Source: TTA-H9 sp002071415
Lineage (GTDB): Bacteria; Bacteroidota; Bacteroidia; Bacteroidales; TTA-H9
NCBI GenBank assembly: GCA_035411425.1
Contig: DAONSX010000078.1
Span: forward strand, 1 to 5,644
Reading direction: 5' to 3'
Length of the DNA: 5,644 nt
The notes under the pieces were generated by a model. It made no database searches. It was not told the DNA's origin and worked only from the letters and a program-made list of their open reading frames with translations. A program made the position numbers and the translations under genes. Of this stretch, positions 1 through 5,644 are shown one piece after another (the stretch's first letter is position 1; each line of letters opens with the position of its first letter).

Positions 1-19
1 TTATAATTGCTCATTATAA
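1..19. repeat. Small AT-only inverted repeat at window edge
   Basis: A perfect 7-base inverted repeat, TTATAAT (1-7) and ATTATAA (13-19), flanks a 5-base spacer. It lies 42 bases beyond the stop codon of the MATE gene, so it could belong to that transcript's 3' end. The stem is entirely A/T and would be weak. The only T run on the transcript strand (TTTTTT, complement of 31-36) comes before the hairpin, so this is not a classical intrinsic terminator. The window edge hides what follows. Confidence 0.25.
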
Positions 20-60
20 GCCATTTTTGAAAAAAGAATTATGAGATTTATAGAAGAAAT

Positions 61-1410
61 TTAAGAATTAATCTTTGATCTGGCATATTGAGTAACAAGC
101 ATATAAGCTGCTACCAAACTCGAAAGCAGGTCAGCGGCAGGCATGCTGTACCAAACTCCTTTCAATCCAAAATGAGGCGGAAGTATTAATAGGAATGGTA
201 AAAGAAAAAGCACCTGTCTGGTCAATGACATAAAAATGGCTTTGCCCGGCATGCCAATGCTCTGAAAAAAATTAGAAGTAACCATTTGGAAACCTGCAAG
301 GGGGAAAAATATAAAGACAATTCTTAAACCTTCTACAACAATTTGTATCATTTGTTCATCTTTTGTAAAAATGGTTGCTACGGCATGAGGGAAGAGTTCA
401 CTCACAATAAAACCGACAGTCATGATAGCTGTAGCCAGCATGATGGTCAGCTTCAGTACCTTATTCACCCGGTCTATTTGTTTGGCACCAAAGTTATAGC
501 CGGCTATGGGTTGCATTCCCTGGTTTAATCCCACGGCAATCATTACGAAAAGAGAAGCTCCTCTGTTGATAATTCCATAAGCTCCAACTGCCAGGTCGCT
601 TCCATATTTGATCAGGCTTTGATTGACCACGATGACAATGATACTTGCGGCGGCATTCATAAGAAAGGGAGCCATGCCAATGCTTAGAGAATCTACAACG
701 ATTTTGCGTTCCAATCTGAAACTGTTTTTTTGCAGATGGATAAAATTTTCTTTATTGCTAAAAAATCGAATTTGCCATATCATCAAAAGAGTTTGCGAGA
801 CAACGGTGGAAATGGCAGCTCCTTTGATTCCCCATTTAAGACCAAAAATAAATAAAGGCGTCAGAATGATGTTGATTATCACCGTAGAAATAGTTGCCAT
901 CATCGATTTCGTAGGATTTCCAGTAGCCCTTAGCATGGCGTTCAATCCAAAATAAAGATGAGTAACTACATTACCGATGGTAATAACCAGCATATAATCA
1001 TTTGCATAAGAGATAGTGGCTTTGCTGGCTCCAAAAAAATAGAGTATGGGATCGAGAAATAAGAGAACGATGAAGGTGTAAACCAAACCTAATAGGATAT
1101 TCAGAACGAAAACATTCCCCAGGATTTTATTGGCCGACGCATAATCTCTTTGTCCAAGGCGCAATGACATCAAGGTAGAAGCACCAACACCTACAAGTGA
1201 TCCAAATGCAGCGGCCAAATTCATCAATGGAAAACTGATGGCTAAACCCGAAAGAGCCAAAGCACCAACCCCATGTCCTATAAAAATGCTGGCCGTGATG
1301 TTGTAAAGCGAAGAAGCCGTCATGGCTATCACCGATGGAATGGAATACTGCAGAAGCAAAGGCCATATCCTCTTCGTGCCTAATTCCAGTGGAGAACCTT
1401 TTTGATCCAT
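61..1410 (-). CDS. MATE family efflux transporter (multidrug/cation antiporter)
   Basis: This encodes a 449-residue inner-membrane protein of the MATE (multidrug and toxic compound extrusion) family, of normal family length (about 440-460). These proteins export drugs or other organic cations in exchange for H+ or Na+. Visible support: hydrophobic segments along the whole chain consistent with 12 helices, the N-terminal motif LYNITASIFIGHGVG (35-49), RATGNPTK (161-168), and the second-half motif GLNQGMQPIAGYNFGA (294-309), which is highly typical of the family. It is closest in feel to the MepA/DinF-like branch; the substrate cannot be told. The ATG at 1408-1410 is preceded by an A/T-rich leader without Shine-Dalgarno, as is usual in Bacteroidota. 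The first helix begins soon after, near residue 15, which fits this start. Odd point: positions where many MATE proteins carry Asp in helix 1 and helix 5 are Ala40 and Thr184. It lies 349 bases downstream of the protease gene on the same strand and is probably transcribed separately. Confidence 0.95.
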   Translation of the reverse strand: MDQKGSPLELGTKRIWPLLLQYSIPSVIAMTASSLYNITASIFIGHGVGALALSGLAISFPLMNLAAAFGSLVGVGASTLMSLRLGQRDYASANKILGNVFVLNILLGLVYTFIVLLFLDPILYFFGASKATISYANDYMLVITIGNVVTHLYFGLNAMLRATGNPTKSMMATISTVIINIILTPLFIFGLKWGIKGAAISTVVSQTLLMIWQIRFFSNKENFIHLQKNSFRLERKIVVDSLSIGMAPFLMNAAASIIVIVVNQSLIKYGSDLAVGAYGIINRGASLFVMIAVGLNQGMQPIAGYNFGAKQIDRVNKVLKLTIMLATAIMTVGFIVSELFPHAVATIFTKDEQMIQIVVEGLRIVFIFFPLAGFQMVTSNFFQSIGMPGKAIFMSLTRQVLFLLPFLLILPPHFGLKGVWYSMPAADLLSSLVAAYMLVTQYARSKINS

Positions 1411-1500
1411 TAGTTTAATATCAAAAATGCCCTAAAATGACCAAATACATTTATCTGACCTCTTCCCTTATCGTCTCTTTGAAGGAAATCAGAAATTCGG

Positions 1501-1534
1501 CAAAATTACCACTCTTTTAAGATTAACCTTCCAA
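1501..1534 (-). promoter_or_regulatory. Candidate Bacteroidota-type promoter for the MATE gene
   Basis: On the minus strand, TAATTTTG (complement of 1501-1508) fits the Bacteroidota -7 consensus TAnnTTTG. A TTG (complement of 1532-1534) lies 23 bases upstream as a minimal -33 element. Transcription would start near 1494, giving a leader of about 85 bases before the ATG at 1410. The -7 match is good. The -33 element is only three bases and the spacing is at the long end, so this could be chance. A second near-match, TGTATTTG (complement of 1442-1449), breaks the TA and has no partner. Confidence 0.35.
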
Positions 1535-1744
1535 TGTACTACACTTCCCCCCCTCCGCCGCACTACGAAGGATATAATTCTCTGTAAAGTCGTCAGACCT
1601 GCAAAGCATCTATGTCTTCCACTCTCTCTATCTCTACGTCTCCTTGCCTCTTCGCAATACGAAACGTTTTTTTATCTGTTGTTTCCCAAACCCTATTCCA
1701 TATTTCTTTATAATCCATTCTCTATTCTTCCTTCTCCACCCTTC
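1535..1744. other. Intergenic spacer, strongly purine-rich on the mRNA strand
   Basis: This is the rest of the 349-base gap between the two minus-strand genes. No credible gene is seen on either strand. Over 1611-1760 the plus strand is 76% pyrimidine by my count (114 of 150), so any protease transcript reading through would carry a long G/A-rich 3' region. There is also a run of seven C at 1547-1553. The plus-strand open frame that starts at 1679 runs into the antisense of the protease gene and is not credible as a gene. Confidence 0.5.
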
Positions 1745-1769
1745 AAAACCCTTACCTTTTTAAGGTTTT
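1745..1769 (-). terminator. Weak intrinsic-terminator-like hairpin over the protease stop codon
   Basis: AAAACCCTTA (1745-1754) pairs with TAAGGTTTT (1761-1769), a 9-base-pair stem with one bulged C, around a 6-base loop (1755-1760). In the direction of the protease transcript the descending arm ends in UUUU but is followed by G, so the U tract is short and lies inside the stem. The hairpin includes the stop codon (1760-1762) and the last two sense codons. It may be a weak terminator or a 3'-end stabilising hairpin. Confidence 0.35.
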
Positions 1770-4600
1770 ATATTCGGATTCTTCACCGATTTACTCAAGT
1801 CGGAAGGCATGAGAATAATTTGCACTACATTTTCGCCCGAATAGCACTGCTGAGCAACTTTCTTCACCATTTCCGGAGTTAAGATCTTCAACATTTCAGG
1901 GAATTTCAGGATATTTTCATACGATTCTCCATCAAAATCACTTGTAGTAAGTTTATTCATCCAGAAATTATTTTCCTTGATATTTTCTGCCCATGTCTTT
2001 AGCTGATTTTCCTTAAAATTACGCATTTGTTCCTCCGTTGGACCCTGAGTACGCAATTTCTCGATTTCCTGATAGACGATGTGGGTCATGCGTTCGGCGT
2101 TCTCGGGATCACAGTCGAATTGAATACTGAGCTGGTATTGTGGCTGGGGATATTTCGACAATCGAGTTCTAACACTTGTGCCATAGGTAGCTCCTTCTTC
2201 TTCGCGTATAGTCTCTACAAATCTAAAACTCAATATATCATTTATAGCTCTCATGGCCAGGCGTTTCATGGAATCATAATCGAACTTTCCGGTAAGCGAA
2301 ATAAATACCGTAGCCTTAGGGTCTTCCATATCACGCACCACTGTTTTTTTGATTGTGCCTTTGGGAGGTTGAATTTTCAGGTCCCTCCACTGCTCGTTTT
2401 TCTTCACGGAAGGTAAAGAAGCCAGGTATTTCTCAATCAGAGGTTTCAATTCATCGGGCCGAAAGCTCCCTACGAAGTAATAGGTAAATCCATCGGCATC
2501 GGCAAAACGCTGGTCGAAGATTTGTTTCATCAGGCTGAGGTTGGTTTCCGATAGTCGTTCGACGGTAAGGGGTTTACGATAAGGACTATATGAAGCCATA
2601 GTTACCTGTATAGTATCTCTGAAGGTATTTTCGGGATCGAGAGCACTGTTTTCGAGAAATGCTTTCAAACGATTCATGTGTGAACCATAAATATTCTCAT
2701 CAGCACGTGCTTTCCCAAAATAAAGATGCAACAACTGGAATAAGGTTTCAAGGTCGCTTTTCGAAGAACGACCGTTAAATCCTTCCTTCAAATCATCGAT
2801 ATAAGGTGATAGGTCAACTAATTTCCCACTTAGCGCTTTCTGGAGTTCGGTAGCGTCAAAATCGCCGAGACCACTTTCACCAATGATAGCAGCAGCAAAC
2901 TGAGCCGAAAGATATTCTTCGATAGGATAAAGAGATGAGCCTCCCAAACTGATTGCGGCAAATAAAATTTCGTCTTCCTTAAAATCGGTAGGTTTTATAA
3001 CGACTTTAGCTCCATTGGACAATTTCCATGTTATCACACCTGTAGCCTTATCTTCGGAAGATTCAATCACTTTACCAGGTTTAGGCAATTCCGAAATAAG
3101 AGGCTTATCGGAAACTTTATCTACATAAGGAGTTATTTCTTCTTTCTCGATCCTTGCTAGTAAATCGAGAACTTCCTGTTCGGTAGGATAAATGAGGCCC
3201 TCTTTCTGAGGTCCCTGAACCACAATGACCCGATTGCTGTCCGTGATCCATTTCGAAGGTAAAGCATTAACCTCTTCGAGGGTAATACTTGGCAATAAGT
3301 TTTTGGCAAAAATATATTCGAATTCAGGGCCAGGTACGGGTTCATTTTCAAGGAAATGATTCATATATTGCCAAACCAGTTGTTCAGATTTGCGTTTATT
3401 GCGCTCGTTGAAGGCATTTTCGCGTTGTTTGAGAATTTCATTCTTTGCTCTTTCCAGTTCTCCTTCGGTAAAGCCATAACGTAAAACACGTTCATTTTCG
3501 GTAAGCAAGGCCTCTATTGCTCTCATGGCTTCTCCCGTTTTGCTGATGGCAATGGCCAAATAGGCATCTTTCGAACGAACCAAATTGGTATAAACATCAT
3601 AAGCATAGATAAAGGGTGGATCGGCCTGTCGCTGCAATTCGCTCAGCCGGGCATTCATCATTTGATTGAATAACTGTGTAACCAATTGCTGGTGTAAATA
3701 CTCTTGATTGCGTTCCTCAATAGGCTCATGTTTATAAACCACTTCAACCATGGTGAATTGTGCTTCCTTATCGGTTTCGATGGCTACCAAGGTTTCCTCA
3801 TGATCGGGAACCTTTTCCACCACTCTTTCTCTGGCATTTTCTGGTTTAGGTAGAGTGCCAAACAGATTTACAATTTTCTGCTCAACGATTTGAGGATCGA
3901 AATCTCCCACCGCAATTACGGCCTGAAGATCGGGACGATACCAGTCGTGATAAAATCTCCTGACGGTTTCATAAGGGAAAATGTCAATGATTTGGATATC
4001 ACCAATCACGTCGTGAACCGCATATTTCGAGTTGTAGAAGAGTTTTTTCATGGCTTGCTTATTCATGCGTTCCATGGCATTGCGGCCCGTACGCCATTCC
4101 TCATGAATTACTCCTCGTTCGGCATCAATCTCTGCATCCTCGAAGCTAACCTGCGAAGCCCAATCGTATAAAATCAGCAAGGCTGTATCCATCTGAGCAG
4201 GGTCGTTGAGGGGAACATTCTGAAGCATATAGGCAGTAACATCGTGGCTTGTAAAGGCATTGATCTCGGGCCCGAATTTCATGCCTATGGATTGTAAATA
4301 ATTTATAATCTGATGCTTCTGAAAATGTTTGCTGCCATTGAAGGCCATGTGCTCGCAAAAATGAGCCAATCCGTTCTGATCGACATCTTCGAGAATGGCT
4401 CCAGCATTCACAATCAGATAAAATTCGGCTCTCTTTTCGGGCTGGCCATTCTTTTGAATATAATAAGTCAGCCTATTGGGAAGTTGCCCGATTTTTACCG
4501 AAGGATCGGTAGGCACTGATGCCTTGGGTTGATACTGAAACTGGGCATTAAGCCAAAAGCCCATCAATAAGAAGCCTGTGAGAAATAAAGTGCGTTTCAT
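1760..4600 (-). CDS. Secreted M16 family zinc metalloprotease (PqqL/pitrilysin-like)
   Basis: This encodes a 946-residue peptidase of the M16 (insulinase/pitrilysin) family, which cleaves peptides inside a clam-like chamber built from two homologous halves. The length fits the single-chain PqqL-like class. A signal peptide is clear: MKRT, a hydrophobic core to about residue 17, and likely cleavage at NA|QF after residue 19. There is no lipobox Cys, so it is probably a soluble periplasmic protein. The N-terminal half has the inverted zinc motif HFCEH (80-84; bases 4349-4363): His80 and His84 bind zinc and Glu83 is the base. ERGVIHEE (161-168) supplies the downstream Glu residues, with Glu168 the likely third ligand. 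The second half lacks a zinc site, as expected, but has the REEEGATYG segment (799-807) whose Arg and Tyr normally hold the substrate. No T9SS sorting domain ends the protein. The ATG at 4598-4600 has an A/T-rich leader and is supported by the signal peptide. Nothing appears broken. The physiological substrate is unknown. Confidence 0.97.
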   Translation of the reverse strand: MKRTLFLTGFLLMGFWLNAQFQYQPKASVPTDPSVKIGQLPNRLTYYIQKNGQPEKRAEFYLIVNAGAILEDVDQNGLAHFCEHMAFNGSKHFQKHQIINYLQSIGMKFGPEINAFTSHDVTAYMLQNVPLNDPAQMDTALLILYDWASQVSFEDAEIDAERGVIHEEWRTGRNAMERMNKQAMKKLFYNSKYAVHDVIGDIQIIDIFPYETVRRFYHDWYRPDLQAVIAVGDFDPQIVEQKIVNLFGTLPKPENARERVVEKVPDHEETLVAIETDKEAQFTMVEVVYKHEPIEERNQEYLHQQLVTQLFNQMMNARLSELQRQADPPFIYAYDVYTNLVRSKDAYLAIAISKTGEAMRAIEALLTENERVLRYGFTEGELERAKNEILKQRENAFNERNKRKSEQLVWQYMNHFLENEPVPGPEFEYIFAKNLLPSITLEEVNALPSKWITDSNRVIVVQGPQKEGLIYPTEQEVLDLLARIEKEEITPYVDKVSDKPLISELPKPGKVIESSEDKATGVITWKLSNGAKVVIKPTDFKEDEILFAAISLGGSSLYPIEEYLSAQFAAAIIGESGLGDFDATELQKALSGKLVDLSPYIDDLKEGFNGRSSKSDLETLFQLLHLYFGKARADENIYGSHMNRLKAFLENSALDPENTFRDTIQVTMASYSPYRKPLTVERLSETNLSLMKQIFDQRFADADGFTYYFVGSFRPDELKPLIEKYLASLPSVKKNEQWRDLKIQPPKGTIKKTVVRDMEDPKATVFISLTGKFDYDSMKRLAMRAINDILSFRFVETIREEEGATYGTSVRTRLSKYPQPQYQLSIQFDCDPENAERMTHIVYQEIEKLRTQGPTEEQMRNFKENQLKTWAENIKENNFWMNKLTTSDFDGESYENILKFPEMLKILTPEMVKKVAQQCYSGENVVQIILMPSDLSKSVKNPNIKP

Positions 4601-4671
4601 AAATTTTTATATTTAACTAATTGGTATGTCATCTATTAAAATATCTCCCTATTAGCATTGCATTTTGAGGA

Positions 4672-4706
4672 CAAATATATAAACAATTAAACTATACACT
4701 ACCAAA
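4672..4706 (-). promoter_or_regulatory. Candidate Bacteroidota-type promoter for the M16 protease
   Basis: On the minus strand, TATATTTG (complement of 4672-4679) matches the -7 consensus TAnnTTTG exactly. TTTG (complement of 4703-4706) matches the -33 element, with a 23-base spacer, the long end of the accepted range. Transcription would start near 4665, giving a leader of about 65 bases before the ATG at 4600. The orientation and distance suit the protease gene. Confidence 0.55.
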
Positions 4707-4750
4707 ATAACCTATTCCTTTCCTTTCTTGATAACGAAAGACTTTAAATC

Positions 4751-4799
4751 AGCAATAAAACAATGGAATGAAGCACATCGCAGTGCTTTTTTTATTGCT
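4751..4799 (+). terminator. Two-tier hairpin with T run, plus-strand terminator-like
   Basis: An inner perfect 6-base-pair stem, AAGCAC (4771-4776) with GTGCTT (4783-4788), closes a 6-base loop. It runs straight into a T run (4787-4793), the form of an intrinsic terminator on the plus strand. An outer perfect 10-base arm pair, AGCAATAAAA (4751-4760) and TTTTATTGCT (4790-4799), encloses it. The two stems use different bases, so they can form together or the outer one can compete with T-run function. On the minus strand the inner stem has no following T run. No plus-strand gene is recognisable upstream, so what it would terminate is unclear. It lies just behind the protease promoter and could insulate it. 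Confidence 0.5.
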
Positions 4800-5184
4800 C
4801 TCTCTATAAAATGATTTAACAACCTGAGATATTAATTGAAATCTAAATTGCAAGTCTAATCCATTGTTGTTAATCCATTCTATGAAAAAATATTCTTAAA
4901 AATTTAAAGAATGAAGTTTGAGCGGCATCCGTATGAAATATAATTCAGTATAATGATGCTAAATGGTAATCCATATAAGTATTCAAGAAGAAGCATATCT
5001 TTTCCGGATTTAGGGGTTTGAACAATCATTAAACCTGATTTACAGTTATTCGAATTTCATCTTAAAAAATTTTTCCCTAATCGCCAGCTTATCTATCTGC
5101 TGTGTATTATTCTCTGAATAGGCAGAATTTTCGTTTGCTCCTTGTAATGAGTTCTCCTCCAAGAAAAAATATTTTAACTGCGGT
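4800..5184. other. AT-rich intergenic stretch without a convincing gene
   Basis: Sampled stretches are about 22-32% G+C (for example 13 of 60 over 4861-4920), lower than the coding DNA to the left (about 43% in a sampled line). Two minus-strand open frames occur. One spans 4904-5029: 41 residues, starting MIVQTPKSGK, with a mildly hydrophobic middle. The other spans 5046-5252: 68 codons without any ATG near its start, ending IREKFFKMKFE. Neither resembles a family I know, neither has a Bacteroidota-type promoter that I can find, and frames of this size are expected by chance in DNA this AT-rich. Confidence 0.5.
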
Positions 5185-5217
5185 TTTGAAATTTTACTTA
5201 TTAAAGTATTATATTTG
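5185..5217 (+). promoter_or_regulatory. Well-formed Bacteroidota-type promoter for the sorting-domain remnant
   Basis: TTTG (5185-5188), a 21-base spacer, then TATATTTG (5210-5217) match the Bacteroidota -33/-7 consensus TTTG...TAnnTTTG at both boxes with typical spacing. Transcription would start near 5224, about 52 bases before the ATG at 5276, an ordinary leader length. It is the best promoter match in the window, and it stands in front of a gene whose frame is broken. It overlaps a start-less minus-strand open frame, which weakens that frame as a gene. Confidence 0.55.
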
Positions 5218-5275
5218 ATGTTGATGGAGATGAATGTATTCCACCAATGTATTTAGCTTAAATTCAATTATTTAT

Positions 5276-5488
5276 ATGAAGAAAATGTAATTGGTTTAAT
5301 TTTTTGTTTGCTTTGGGGAGCGGTGTCTCCCTTAGTAGGGCAAATCGTTTGGGTTCCTTTCGATGAGTCGAACAAAAAAAAGTTTGCACCTTCCCAATCA
5401 TCTCATTCCCGGCATTTATCTTATTAGGGTCTGCGATGAAAAATCTTCCAAAACATTATCCAACTTGCTTATTGTCAATAAAAACTAA
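5276..5488 (+). pseudogene. Broken or miniature T9SS cargo gene: signal peptide joined to C-terminal sorting domain
   Basis: The ATG at 5276 reads only MKKM before a stop (TAA, 5288-5290). In the neighbouring frame (5281-5379) the DNA reads NVIGLIFCLLWGAVSPLVGQ then IVWVPFDESNKK, a typical hydrophobic signal-peptide core. Past the A run at 5374-5381 the original ATG frame resumes with SLHLPNHLIP, GIYLIRV, DEKSSKTL and LLIVNKN, ending at TAA (5486-5488). GIYLIRV followed by a Lys/Thr-rich strand and a LIV end is the signature of the type A T9SS sorting domain (TIGR04183-like). One A missing at 5282-5285 and one extra at 5374-5381 explain both shifts, and the net length is exactly 71 codons. 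A consensus promoter sits upstream, and G+C (about 39%) exceeds the DNA to the left. The mature domain and most of a normal sorting domain (about 75 residues) are absent. I infer a gene collapsed by internal deletion; a real 70-residue mini-protein hidden by sequencing indels is the alternative. Confidence 0.6.
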
Positions 5489-5499
5489 AACCGTTTCCT

Positions 5500-5580
5500 A
5501 TGAAAACCCAATTAAGCTCGAAAACATTAACCCAGCTTGAGAGCCTTAGGGATGCAATTTCCTTGTATACAGCAAGTTGA
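5500..5580 (+). CDS. Possible 26-residue small ORF, unrecognised
   Basis: ATG at 5500-5502 opens a 26-codon frame beginning MKTQLSSKTLTQLESLRDA and ending at TGA (5578-5580). It begins 11 bases after the stop of the sorting-domain remnant, behind an A-rich leader. The peptide is polar and could form a short helix. I recognise no family and see no promoter of its own. Its stop codon lies in the inverted repeat at 5574-5598. It may be a small protein, a leader peptide of a gene beyond the window, a decayed gene start, or chance. Confidence 0.2.
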   Translation: MKTQLSSKTLTQLESLRDAISLYTAS

Positions 5581-5598
5581 ATTTTTAACTTTCAACTT
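5574..5598. repeat. 8-base perfect inverted repeat
   Basis: AAGTTGAA (5574-5581) and TTCAACTT (5591-5598) form a perfect 8-base-pair stem around a 9-base loop. It overlaps the stop codon of the 26-codon frame. Neither strand shows a T run after the stem (plus strand continues TCGGGG), so it is not a standard terminator. The right arm is also part of a tandem ACTTTCA/ACTTTCG near-repeat at 5588-5601. A binding site or chance are both possible. Confidence 0.3.
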
Positions 5599-5644
5599 TC
5601 GGGGAACACAAATTCTTTCCTGTAAAATGGCATCATGTAAATTC

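Noticed and set aside
1651..1673. TTCG/CGAA mini-hairpin followed closely by seven T on the plus strand
   Set aside because: The stem is only 4 base pairs, separated from the T run by three bases, and no plus-strand gene precedes it.
1679..1882. 67-codon plus-strand open frame
   Set aside because: It sits in the pyrimidine-rich spacer and runs into antisense of the protease. Its Phe/Leu/Pro-rich content simply reflects the base skew.
2027..2416. 129-codon plus-strand open frame
   Set aside because: It lies wholly antisense to the well-supported M16 protease and has no family features. The same holds for the shorter frames at 3890-4171, 4313-4519 and 623-955, each inside a real gene on the other strand.
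5376..5382. A AAA AAG, a classical -1 ribosomal frameshift heptamer, in the signal-peptide frame
   Set aside because: A -1 slip leads to the third frame, not to the sorting-domain frame, which needs the opposite shift. It also would not explain the first offset at 5282-5285.
5552..5644. Plus-strand open frame from ATG at 5552 running off the window
   Set aside because: Only 31 codons are visible, with no promoter, no recognisable content (MQFPCIQQVEF) and overlap with the 26-codon frame. Too little to call.
1..5644. Mobile element, CRISPR, tRNA/rRNA or multi-gene defence system
   Set aside because: No transposase motifs, terminal repeats, regularly spaced repeats, tRNA-like cloverleaf or conserved rRNA sequence was seen on either strand. 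The two large genes are ordinary families.

Overview
The window looks like a chromosomal segment from a member of the Bacteroidota, probably an AT-rich Bacteroidales-like or related lineage. Four things point there. Promoter-like sites match the Bacteroidota form TTTG...TAnnTTTG. Both large genes have A/T-rich leaders without a clear Shine-Dalgarno sequence. The large M16 protease is of a type common in the phylum. On the right there are traces of a type IX secretion (T9SS) C-terminal sorting domain, which is essentially restricted to this phylum. Species cannot be named from the sequence.

Layout, left to right. Positions 1-60 are a short AT-rich tail with a small inverted repeat at the window edge. 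Positions 61-1410 (minus) encode a complete 449-residue MATE-family multidrug/cation antiporter, in which two normally acidic transmembrane positions appear to be Ala and Thr. Positions 1411-1759 are intergenic and hold a candidate MATE promoter and a strikingly purine-rich stretch on the mRNA strand. Positions 1760-4600 (minus) encode a complete 946-residue secreted M16 zinc protease (PqqL/pitrilysin-like) with an intact HxxEH site, its own promoter at about 4672-4706, and a weak terminator-like hairpin over its stop codon. The two genes point the same way, but the 349-base gap and separate promoter-like sites suggest separate transcription. No functional link between them is evident.

Positions 4601-5644 carry no long open frame, but they are not empty. 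There is a plus-strand hairpin followed by a T run at 4751-4799. A well-formed plus-strand promoter lies at 5185-5217. At 5276-5488 is what I read as the wreck, or miniature, of a T9SS cargo gene: a signal-peptide-like start joined almost directly to the end of a type A C-terminal sorting domain. The reading frame is broken by two single-base offsets in A runs that cancel each other. The net length is exactly 71 codons, and the segment is richer in G+C than the DNA to its left. This is the most interesting item in the window. The remaining short open frames on the right are weak and could be chance.

No tRNA, rRNA, CRISPR array, insertion sequence or obvious new multi-gene system is visible.
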